Part shown: piece after piece, positions 10,224 through 17,957 of the stretch
How the letters are laid out: each line of letters begins with the position of its first letter
How positions within the stretch are numbered: position 1 is the first letter of the stretch
Assembly: GCF_026898155.1 (NCBI RefSeq)
Contig: NZ_CP114029.1
Location: 2,336,001-2,400,000, forward strand
Reading direction: 5' to 3'
DNA: 64,000 nt
Source: Jiella pelagia
GTDB lineage: Bacteria; Pseudomonadota; Alphaproteobacteria; Rhizobiales; Rhizobiaceae
Program-made: the position numbers and the translations under genes
The notes under the pieces: generated by a model
What the model saw: the letters and a program-made list of their open reading frames with translations, nothing else
Databases searched by the model: none
Told to the model about the DNA's origin: nothing

Positions 10224-10510
10224 GACGCGGGCGGCGAGACCGGCGCCGGCGCTTCCTCACGGGCGTAGCGCGCGGAAAAATTCGCGATGGTCGGATGTTC
10301 GAACAGCTGGATGGGATCGACGGGCACGCCGAACTCCTCCTCCATCACGCCGGCCATGACGACGGCCTCGACGGAATCGAAGCCGTAGCTGTCGAAGGTG
10401 GCATTCGCGTCGATTGTCTCGACGGGGATCGCCAGAACGGCCGTGATGTAGTCGATCAACCAGCTGCGCAGCTGCGCGCGATCGCAGGGCAAGCGGCTAC
10501 CAGCGTCCAT
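10220..10510 (-). CDS. Acyl carrier protein
   Basis: A 96-residue carrier protein with the phosphopantetheine site G-F-D-S at 43-46 (SYGFDSVEAV). A helical acidic N-terminal part and the EEEFGVPVDPIQLFEHPTI stretch are typical of ACP/PCP domains. AAGGAG lies nine bases before the ATG at 10510. It overlaps the upstream pyruvyl transferase by 14 bases and the downstream GT2 by four. With the FAAL gene in the same operon it forms a minimal loading system: acid to acyl-AMP to acyl-ACP. Elongating ketosynthase or condensation domains are absent here, so the ACP probably presents a single acyl unit for oxidation and transfer. Confidence 0.9.
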   Translation of the reverse strand: MDAGSRLPCDRAQLRSWLIDYITAVLAIPVETIDANATFDSYGFDSVEAVVMAGVMEEEFGVPVDPIQLFEHPTIANFSARYAREEAPAPVSPPAS

Positions 10511-11756
10511 GGGTCTGTTCTCCTTCAGCGCCAGGAGAGGCGCGCATGCGGCGATTGAGGAAGGGGTCCAACGCCCAGCCCGGCCCCTCCGAGGCAAGCC
10601 CCGACTTGAGAAGTGCGAGGGCGAAGTCGCCGCCCCGTGGCGCCGGCGCCTCGAAGGCGGCGACGATCGCCTGCCAATGCGTGTCCAGGGCTTCATGGGC
10701 GGCGGCCGGCGGACGCGGGTCGGTGTCGGGGCCGAAGGTTTCGGCGATGGCGAAGGCCTGCGGCCAGCTTCCTGCGAGATCGCCCTCGCGGCCCGTATGG
10801 GCGAGAAAGCCGGAGAATTTGTGATAGGCCGGACGTCCCACCAGAACGCCGGGCACGCCATAGGCGGTGCTGACGACGTAGCCGTGCAGCGACGCGCCGA
10901 GATAGAAGCGACTGTGGGCGAGGGCGGCGGTGATCTCGCGCAGGCTCTCCGCCTCGTCCAGAAGCAGATGCGGCACCCCGAGGAAGGGGGCGAGGCTGCG
11001 GGCGACGGCGGGATCGTCGTGGCTGGCGCCGATGCCGATCAGCATCGGGGTGAGGCCGCGCGCTGCCGCGAAGCGGCCGATCTCGGCGCCGAGCCATGCC
11101 GGCTCCAGCCCCTTCATGGAGCGGTTGCGCACATGCACGGCGAGGAGCCGGGCGTCTCCTGAAAGGCCGTTGCGCGCCAATAGGGAGCGGAAATCATCGG
11201 CGAGGCCGGCCCGTGGCCAGAGCCTTGGCAGATCGATGATCGGATCCGGCACGACGGCGAGCGGAAGATCGGCCGGTGCGCCGATGAGGCGCGCGCTGCC
11301 GTCGTCGCGGACCGAGCGGTAGGCAAGGCCTGCCAGCATCGGCCCGATGAGGCGCGCCTGGCGGCTGGTAAAGGGATGCGGCACGCCGGGTGCGTTCCAG
11401 GCCACCGGCAGGCCCTGCAGGGCGCCGGCGAGCGCCGCGCCCAGCCAGAGCCCGACCCCGGCCGAGGGGCCGACATCCGATGCCCGGTAGTGATCGAGGA
11501 AATCGGTGGAGCCGGCATGGATGATGTAGCCGCCGCCGACGAGGATGCCCGCGGCCTCGGTCTCGCCCGCCAGCATCTCTGCCGTCGCTATGGGGATAAG
11601 CGCATCGGAAAAGGCCGGGCGGTGGGCGCTCGGAGCCACCGGCTGGACCTGGAAACCCGCGGGCTGCAGGCGGTGGGCGGCGACCAGGGGAAAGAGCAGG
11701 TCCCCGTAATTGTCCATATCGAACATGCCGGTCATCAGGATCGTGCGGTCGCTCAT
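10497..11756 (-). CDS. Polysaccharide pyruvyl transferase family protein
   Basis: This 419-residue protein has the family's opening pattern GMFDMDNYGDLLFPLVA, a glycine-rich GILVGGGYIIH, and the C-terminal YLGASLHGYVVSTAYGVPGVLV. These are shared with WcaK/CsaB-like enzymes that move a pyruvyl ketal from phosphoenolpyruvate to a sugar. It is paralogous to the N-terminal half of the protein at 13476-15432 (compare MFDMDNYGDLLFP with TFDVLNYGDLLFP). The start ATG overlaps the preceding gene's stop (ATGA). Many members of this family act on other glycans or have uncharacterised roles, so pyruvylation is a family-level inference. Confidence 0.82.
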   Translation of the reverse strand: MSDRTILMTGMFDMDNYGDLLFPLVAAHRLQPAGFQVQPVAPSAHRPAFSDALIPIATAEMLAGETEAAGILVGGGYIIHAGSTDFLDHYRASDVGPSAGVGLWLGAALAGALQGLPVAWNAPGVPHPFTSRQARLIGPMLAGLAYRSVRDDGSARLIGAPADLPLAVVPDPIIDLPRLWPRAGLADDFRSLLARNGLSGDARLLAVHVRNRSMKGLEPAWLGAEIGRFAAARGLTPMLIGIGASHDDPAVARSLAPFLGVPHLLLDEAESLREITAALAHSRFYLGASLHGYVVSTAYGVPGVLVGRPAYHKFSGFLAHTGREGDLAGSWPQAFAIAETFGPDTDPRPPAAAHEALDTHWQAIVAAFEAPAPRGGDFALALLKSGLASEGPGWALDPFLNRRMRASPGAEGEQTHGRW

Positions 11757-13468
11757 GGTCGGGCGGGTCCTGCCGCGATGGCGCGCTCGATGATCGCGAA
11801 GAAGCTGCCGTCGGCGATCATGTGCTCGATGGCGAAATGGTCGGCGCAGCCTGGCACGGGAATGAGCACGGCGTTGGGCAGGCCGCGGAGCAGCTCCGCA
11901 TCGGCGACATCAGGCGCGAAATCGGCGCCGTAGCACTGGTAGACGCGCACGTCCGGCTGCTGGCGCACCCGCTCGACGAGGCTGAGATCGGCCGCGGCGA
12001 ACTGGCCGAAGATCGTGCTCCTCGCGCCCTCTCCCGGCCGGTCCTCCTCCTCCTGCGTCATGGCGCCGAGATGGATGGGGCCGGCGAAGGAGATCGCCGC
12101 ATGGGCGCCGAGATCGAGGGCGGTGCGGATCGCGGCGACGCCGCCGATGGACGAACCGAAGGTGACGACCGGCAGGCCAAAGGGTTCTGTGATCCTGCGA
12201 AGCCCGGCGATCATGTCCTCCGGCCCGGGGCCGAGGCCGCGCATGCCGCCGGTGAAGCCGCGATGGTCGAGATCGCGCAGATAGACGACATTGACGGGCA
12301 GCCGGGCCATCAGGGCGTCCGTGTGATCCATCGGCAGATAGCCGAGCCCGCCCTGCACCCCGGCGAGGAGCAGCAGCGTCGCGCGGGCGTCAGGCCGGGT
12401 GACGACCTGCACCTGTTGCGCCGGATCGTTGACGACGCCGCGGGTCGATCGCCAGGCCTCCGCCGGCAGCCGGGCGAGGGCGGCGCGCAGCGGCGCGGCC
12501 ATCGATCCCGCGGGACCGGTGTCCTGCACCAGCGCCAGCGTCGCCATCGCTTCCGCCGTCCGGCCATGGCGCAGGCAGGCGACGACATATTGGAACAGCC
12601 AGCGCTCGTTTGCGTCCATCGACGGACGATGGGCGGCAAGACGAGCAAAAAGCCGCCGGTCGTCGGCCATCGGCACGGTGCAGCGATTGTAGCGGAAGAC
12701 CATCAGCCAGTCGCCCGGCCAGCGTTCCAGCGCCTCGTCGAGGAGCGCCACCATTTCCTCCTCGCGGCCGAGGAAATGCGCCGCCTGGATGGCCCGTCGC
12801 ACGAAATCCGCGCGATCCGGAAGGCGGGCGCGCAAATCCTTCGCCAGCGCCAGGGCCTCCTCGAAACGCGTCGCCGTGATCATGATCTCGAGGGCGAGGA
12901 CCTGGGCGTCGTCCGGCAGGGGGCCGAGGGCGAGGGCCCGGTCGAGCAGCGCTTCCGCCTCGGCCCGGTCGCGCTGCCTGATGCTGAGGGCGGCGCGTTT
13001 GGCGAGGACGAAGCGATCCTCCGGCGTGTCCCGCATCAGCGTGTCGAGGAAGCGGCGTCGCTCGGCGAGATCGCCGATCGCGCTGGTGATGCGCGAGAGG
13101 AAGGGCAGCCGCGTCTGCGTCGGGGCGGGCCCGGGCCAGACCGTCGCCGCAAAGAGCGAGGCCGCCTCGTTTGTCCTGCGCCCGGCGAGAAGCAGTTCGA
13201 GCAGCCGGATTGCCGGCCAGGGATTGGACGGATGGGACGCCATCGCGCCTCTGAAGCAGGCTTCCGCCGCGGCCGTCTGCCCGCTCACGGCGAGATGCGC
13301 GCCCTCGAAGAGGACGAGGCGCAGTTCCTTCGGCCAGCGGGCGCGGGCCTCGGCGATCGTCGCGCCGGACGCTGCGGTGTCACCGGATTTCAACGCGGCC
13401 TCGATCGCCGCGATGGCATCCGGCAACTCCGCGGCGGCCGGGAGGACGGCATGTCGGGTCTCGCTCAT
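11753..13468 (-). CDS. TPR-repeat protein fused to an alpha/beta-hydrolase-like domain
   Basis: The 571-residue protein starts at ATG 13468, just after the upstream gene stops. The N-terminal 330 residues are Ala/Leu-rich helical repeats of tetratricopeptide type (for example RAEAEALLDRALALGPLPDDAQVLALE). The C-terminal 220 residues resemble an alpha/beta-hydrolase. They contain LLLLAGVQGGLGYLPM, YLRDLDHRGFTGGMRG and a nucleophile elbow TFGSSIGG (G-x-S-x-G), with a His-containing CADHFAIEH near the C terminus. In this operon a thioesterase or acyltransferase role, releasing the acyl chain from the ACP to a glycan, is a reasonable guess. It could also act as a carboxylesterase. No signal peptide is visible. 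Confidence 0.7.
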   Translation of the reverse strand: MSETRHAVLPAAAELPDAIAAIEAALKSGDTAASGATIAEARARWPKELRLVLFEGAHLAVSGQTAAAEACFRGAMASHPSNPWPAIRLLELLLAGRRTNEAASLFAATVWPGPAPTQTRLPFLSRITSAIGDLAERRRFLDTLMRDTPEDRFVLAKRAALSIRQRDRAEAEALLDRALALGPLPDDAQVLALEIMITATRFEEALALAKDLRARLPDRADFVRRAIQAAHFLGREEEMVALLDEALERWPGDWLMVFRYNRCTVPMADDRRLFARLAAHRPSMDANERWLFQYVVACLRHGRTAEAMATLALVQDTGPAGSMAAPLRAALARLPAEAWRSTRGVVNDPAQQVQVVTRPDARATLLLLAGVQGGLGYLPMDHTDALMARLPVNVVYLRDLDHRGFTGGMRGLGPGPEDMIAGLRRITEPFGLPVVTFGSSIGGVAAIRTALDLGAHAAISFAGPIHLGAMTQEEEDRPGEGARSTIFGQFAAADLSLVERVRQQPDVRVYQCYGADFAPDVADAELLRGLPNAVLIPVPGCADHFAIEHMIADGSFFAIIERAIAAGPARP

Positions 13469-13475
13469 GCTTCGG

Positions 13476-15432
13476 TCATGTGGCCGCGGGCAACTTTCCG
13501 CCCGGCAGGCCCTGGGCGGCGAGCCATGCGTGGCGGGTCGCCGACCATGTGATGAGGCACAGCATCGTCTCGCTGCCGGCAAAGGGGTCGCTCGGGCGCA
13601 GCACCGTCAGATGCGCCTTCGGCAGGTGGCGTTTCAGCGTCTCGACGACGTCCTCGCCGAAGGCCCGGCGGCAGCCCAGCTCGTCGCCGCGGGCAAAGCC
13701 CCAGTCGAGCGTCTCGCCGCGGCCCGGAACGGTGCGGAAGGAGAGCAGCAGCACGCCCTCCTCGGCGGTCGCTGCAGCGAGGGTCGAAAGCGCGCCGTCG
13801 AGGCTCGCGGACATCCTCCAGGACGTCGAGGCAGATCACCATGGCGAAGCGCCGGTCCGCGGGTGGCGGGGTGAGGCTGCCATCCGCTTGGGCGGGATGG
13901 ATGAGGGCGAAATCGGCGAACCAGCCGCCGGCCGCCACCCGGTGGCGTCCGTATTGCAGGCCGCTGGCGCGCAGCGTCGGTTCCTTGCGCAGCTGGTCGG
14001 TCACCTGATGCATGGCGCGGTGGCGGGCAGTGGAATTGCAGGAGGCGCAGCGCTGGCCGTGCCCCCGCAGGCTGTCCGCCAGGCGGCGGTCGGGCCGCAG
14101 TGTGGTGCCGCCGCAGATCGAGCAGTGGAAAGGCTTGTCCGTCGGCGCGGCGGCAACTGGCGTCGGAACCGGCAGGACTGTGGTGAAGGCGCGCCAGTCC
14201 TGCAATGGGGCGGGCTGCTGCTCCATCCAGAGCCGAAGCTCCTGCATGGCAAGCTGACAGCTGGCCGGCAAAGGGGCGCCGAAGAGGCCGCGCAGCCTTG
14301 CCCAATGGGCATCGATGCGGCTGCGTGCCTCGCCGATCGCCTGCAGCCCTTCGGCCGGCAGGGGATCAAGCAGGGCGCCTGCCTCGACGGCCTCCGCCCA
14401 GGACCGGACCAGCCGCTCCGGCATGCCGAGATGGGCGAGGAAGCCAGCGAACTTGATCATCCGCGGGCGGGCGACGGCGATCGCCGGTCGCTCGTAGGCG
14501 AGGGCGGTGATCAGCCCGTGCATCGAGGAGCCGACATAGGCGGCCGCATGGGCGATCAGCCCGGCGATCTCGCGCAGGCCGCGCGGCTGGACGAGGACGA
14601 GGGCGGGGATCGTCAGTTCCGAACGCAGCGCCACCGCGAGCCGGTGGTCGCCATGGCAGGGGCCAATTGCGATCAGCACCGGCAGCGCGTCCATCCGCTT
14701 GGCCAAGGCCTCGATCTGCCTGGCCTGGAGCGCCACGTCCCCGTCCAGGTAGCGGTCGTTGACATGCAGAGCGAGCCAGCGCTCGGGCACGTTCAGGCCA
14801 TGGCGGGCGAAGGCGGCCGCGGCAGGGGGGCGAAGCGTCTCGGCGGGCCAGAGGGCGGCAAGATCGAGCGCGGTGTCGGGCAGGGTGTCGATGCCCGGCT
14901 GGCCTTCGAGGCGCCAGAATTGCCGGCTCGCGTCGTCGCGCAGCGTCACGCAGGGGCTGGCGGCGAGGATGCGGTCCCGCAGGACCTGGGCGGGCCCCGC
15001 CTCCATCGGATAGGGCACGCCCGGCGCGTTAAAGGCGAGCGGCTTGTCCTGCCCGGCCGCGATCAGCCCGGCGCCGAGCCACAGCGCCGCATAGGCCCCG
15101 CGCTGCCCGAAGCGACCGTTGGCATAATCGGAGAGGCTGGTGACCCGGTCGTGCAGGATGTTGCCGCCGCCGATGACATGCAGGTCGGCGGCGAAGTCGG
15201 CCGCTGTGTCGATCGGCAGGGCCGTGACGGCGTCATCCCAGGGAAGCGTTCCGCCGACCGGCGAAAAGGCACGCATCTGGTCTTCGGCGAGGCCCAGCCG
15301 GTCGCGCAGCAGCAGCGGAAAAAGCAGGTCGCCGTAATTCAGGACGTCGAAGGTGCCGTAGACCGAAAGGGTCGGCTCGCGGGTCTGAAAGGTGGAAACT
15401 GGCGGCCGTCCCGCTTCGAGACCCTGAATCAT
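13476..15432 (-). CDS. Polysaccharide pyruvyl transferase fused to zinc-ribbon methyltransferase; one inserted base
   Basis: First gene of the FAAL/ACP operon. Residues about 20-370 are a pyruvyl transferase domain (YGTFDVLNYGDLLFP, HVIGGGNILHD, YVGSSMHGLITALAY). A linker leads to a CxxC-x(n)-CxxC ribbon (CSICGG ... CASCNSTARHR) and a SAM-methyltransferase-like end (RFAMVICLDVLEDV). The frame breaks at 13800-13806 (GAGGCTC). Removing one base gives GAGCTC and joins DVREL to DGALSTLAAATAEEG, for about 651 residues. ATG 15432 is my best start; an ATG at 15528 would overlap the divergent gene. The same ribbon-methyltransferase module ends the protein at 16197-17957. Confidence 0.75.
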
Positions 15433-15529
15433 CGCACGCTGGTCAGCCCGACTCTCTTGCCCCGCCGGGTCGCCCGGGAGTATCGGTCTGGTAACCAATC
15501 CCCCATGCTTAGTAAAGGTGTCGGCCATC

Positions 15530-16186
15530 ATGCTGGAGCGGCTCAGCGACCCGCGTTTCAAGGCGATCTCGGCGCCCTGCAAGGAGGCGGGCATGCTCGC
15601 CGAGCGTGTCCTTTCAACCAACGAGAATCCCGTCTTCGCCGAGGTCGGCATCGGCATCGGGGCCACCTCGCTGGCGCTTTGCCGGGCCCTCGATCATCGT
15701 GGCTCGCTCTGGCTGTTCGATTTCGACAACCGGGTGAACGAGCTGATCGTCGACCTCAACGACCTCGGCTTTCACAACGTCGAGATCGTCGGCAATTCGC
15801 GCCGCACCTTCGACAGCTATGGCTGGACGCTGGCGATGCTGACGCGTCGGGCGCGCGAGCAGGCGCCGGGCGGCATGTTCGACTTCATCTATCTCGATGG
15901 TGGCCACGTCTACCAGTACGACACGCTCGCCGCGGTCTGCTGCAAGGAGCTGCTCAAGCCCGGCGGCTATCTCCTCGTCGACGACTACGACTGGACCATC
16001 GCCAAGTCGCCGACCATGCGCCCGTCGCAAAACCCCTCGATCCTGCTGGACTACACCGAGGCGCAGATCGAACTGTCGCATGTCGAGATGATCTGCAGCC
16101 TGCTTCTCGACGTCGATCCGGCCTTCGAGCCCGTGCCGCTCGGCTATCTCGACGTCGAGCATCGCCGCGCCTATCGCAAGCGCTGA
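15530..16186 (+). CDS. Class I SAM-dependent methyltransferase (Methyltransf_24-like)
   Basis: Starting from ATG 15530 the protein has 218 residues; a GTG at 15518 in frame is an alternative. The SAM-binding motif I is EVGIGIGATSLAL (about residues 33-45), followed by an acidic LFDFDN strand. FIYLDGGHVYQYD and YLLVDDYDW carry the acidic residues typical of small-molecule and sugar O-methyltransferases. It is divergent from the 13476-15432 gene, with about 100 bases between the preferred starts. It is followed ten bases later by another methyltransferase gene on the same strand. It probably methylates a sugar or acyl group in the same pathway; the target is unknown. Confidence 0.8.
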   Translation: MLERLSDPRFKAISAPCKEAGMLAERVLSTNENPVFAEVGIGIGATSLALCRALDHRGSLWLFDFDNRVNELIVDLNDLGFHNVEIVGNSRRTFDSYGWTLAMLTRRAREQAPGGMFDFIYLDGGHVYQYDTLAAVCCKELLKPGGYLLVDDYDWTIAKSPTMRPSQNPSILLDYTEAQIELSHVEMICSLLLDVDPAFEPVPLGYLDVEHRRAYRKR

Positions 16187-16196
16187 GCGCCCGCCG

Positions 16197-17957
16197 GTGC
16201 TGACGGTCTCCTCGGCCGAAGACCTCGCAGAGGCACTGCACACGGCGCCGGAGGGGGCGGTGATCGGTCTCGACGCGCCGCTCTACAGGATCGCGGAACG
16301 TCTCGATCTCACCCGGCGGGTGAGCCTTCGGGGCCTTGATCCGGATGCCCCGCCGCTGCTGATCTTCGCCGACGGTCGCTGCGACCTTGCCGTCACCGCC
16401 GCGGGATGCAAGCTCGAAAATCTCGCCTTCACGGCCAGCGGCCATCGCGGCACGCCCTTGCTGCGGATTGCCGGCGACGGATGCGGGCTTTCGGCGCTGA
16501 CGCTGCTGCGGGCGCAGGGCGCGGGGATCTCCTTCGAACGATGCCACGATGTGGCGGCGAAGGGGCTGGTGCTGCAGGAGCTGGGCCAGGAGGCGGCGGT
16601 CGCAGTGGGCTGCCGCGATCTGAGCCTGTCGCTGCGCGCCCGCGACATCGGCCAGCGGGTCGCCGCGTCGGCTATCCGCCTGACCGACTGCCGGGACTTC
16701 GACGTCGATGCCGAGGTCGCGGGCGTTTCGGGCAGTGCCGTCACCATCGAGGAGACAGAGGGCCATTCTGCGCCGATGGCGGGCCGGGTCGACCTGCGGG
16801 CAAAGGGGATGCAGCGCGCCCTTTCGGTGCTGGGGCGGCGGGATGCGCCGGCCTCCGGGCTCTCCGGTCAAATCCGGGCGCGTGATTGGTCGGAGGCGGC
16901 GCTGTTTCTGTCCAACGTCGAGAGCGTGTCGATCCATCTTGGAATGCCGGACGGTGCCGGGCCGCCCGCGTTGAAGATCAACGGCGCTTTCGGCCTGCGC
17001 GACGCCACCGTGGTGCTGGCCTGGCCCGAGGCGGAGCCTAGCGGGCCGGTGCCGGGCGGCATGGTCGTGGGCGGCGGCGAGGCGCCGGGCGGCAACGCCA
17101 TCCGCTCGGAGAACCGGGCCTTCGATCATGTCGCGGCGTCGCCGTCGCCCGTCAGCGAGGCGCTGCTCGGCCGTGTCCAAGACGAGGTCGGGCCGGGCTT
17201 TGTGTTCTACGAGCAAAGCGGCTGCTGCAGCCTCTGCGGCTGGCAGGGCTTTTTTCAGCGCACCCATCCGAGCGAACGCGAAACCCTGGCCTGCGGCAAC
17301 TGTCGCGCCACGTTGCGCTATCGCGGCCAGGCCGAGGTGATCTGCCGGGAGATCGGTGCTGGCCGCTTTGAGACCCTCGCCGACCTCGCGGCGAGCGGCG
17401 GCCTGTCCGGTCTTGCGATCTACGAGCCCGGCATCACCGGGCCGCTCAGGCCCTTTCTGCGGCAGGCCGGGCGATACGAGCAGTCCATCTACGATCCGGA
17501 GCAGCCGAGCGGGACGCGGCGGGCCGACGGTCTCGTCTATCAGGACCTCATGGCGACCGCTTTTCCCGATGCGAGCTTCGACCTCGTCGTGACCTCGGAC
17601 ATCTTCGAGCATGTCCGCAAGCCGTTCCCGGCCTTCGCGGAGATCCGCCGCATCCTGAAGCCGGGCGGGCTGCACGTCTGGACCGTTCCGATCGGCATGC
17701 CGCCGGCGGGCGAGACCCAGGCGCGCGTCGACACGTCCGGCCCAGAAGACCGGATGATCCTGCCGCCGGTCTATCATGGCTCGGGCACGGACGGGCTGTC
17801 GCTGGTCTATACGGATTTCGGCCGCGACATCGGCCGCCTGCTGGCGGCGATGGGTCTTCCGACCCGGGCCGTCCGCCACGTCGCGGGGAAGGACGCTCAC
17901 ATCGCCGGCGTCACCTTCGTCTCGGTGCGCGAGGACGCGAACACCGCGCCGACGTGA
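16197..17957 (+). CDS. Beta-helix domain fused to zinc-ribbon SAM methyltransferase
   Basis: This 586-residue protein starts at GTG 16197, ten bases after the previous gene. The first 300 residues are short repetitive beta-rungs (for example LRIAGDGCGLSALTLLRAQGAGISFERCHDV) resembling a right-handed parallel beta-helix of the pectate-lyase fold. A zinc-ribbon follows (CCSLCGWQG ... LACGNCRATLRYR, about 341-382). Then comes a methyltransferase domain with FPDASFDLVVTSDIFEHV and LKPGGLHVWTVP. The ribbon-methyltransferase half parallels that of the pyruvyl-transferase fusion across the divergent promoter. The beta-helix may hold the glycan. The 3' end overlaps the convergent glycosyltransferase gene by 61 bases. 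Confidence 0.75.
   Translation: MLTVSSAEDLAEALHTAPEGAVIGLDAPLYRIAERLDLTRRVSLRGLDPDAPPLLIFADGRCDLAVTAAGCKLENLAFTASGHRGTPLLRIAGDGCGLSALTLLRAQGAGISFERCHDVAAKGLVLQELGQEAAVAVGCRDLSLSLRARDIGQRVAASAIRLTDCRDFDVDAEVAGVSGSAVTIEETEGHSAPMAGRVDLRAKGMQRALSVLGRRDAPASGLSGQIRARDWSEAALFLSNVESVSIHLGMPDGAGPPALKINGAFGLRDATVVLAWPEAEPSGPVPGGMVVGGGEAPGGNAIRSENRAFDHVAASPSPVSEALLGRVQDEVGPGFVFYEQSGCCSLCGWQGFFQRTHPSERETLACGNCRATLRYRGQAEVICREIGAGRFETLADLAASGGLSGLAIYEPGITGPLRPFLRQAGRYEQSIYDPEQPSGTRRADGLVYQDLMATAFPDASFDLVVTSDIFEHVRKPFPAFAEIRRILKPGGLHVWTVPIGMPPAGETQARVDTSGPEDRMILPPVYHGSGTDGLSLVYTDFGRDIGRLLAAMGLPTRAVRHVAGKDAHIAGVTFVSVREDANTAPT

Noticed and set aside
13480..16203. 907-codon plus-strand open frame across the pyruvyl transferase fusion
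   Set aside because: It runs antisense to a recognised gene and through a methyltransferase gene in another frame, with no family resemblance.
15954..17900. 648-codon minus-strand open frame
   Set aside because: It is antisense to the beta-helix methyltransferase gene and has shadow-type composition.
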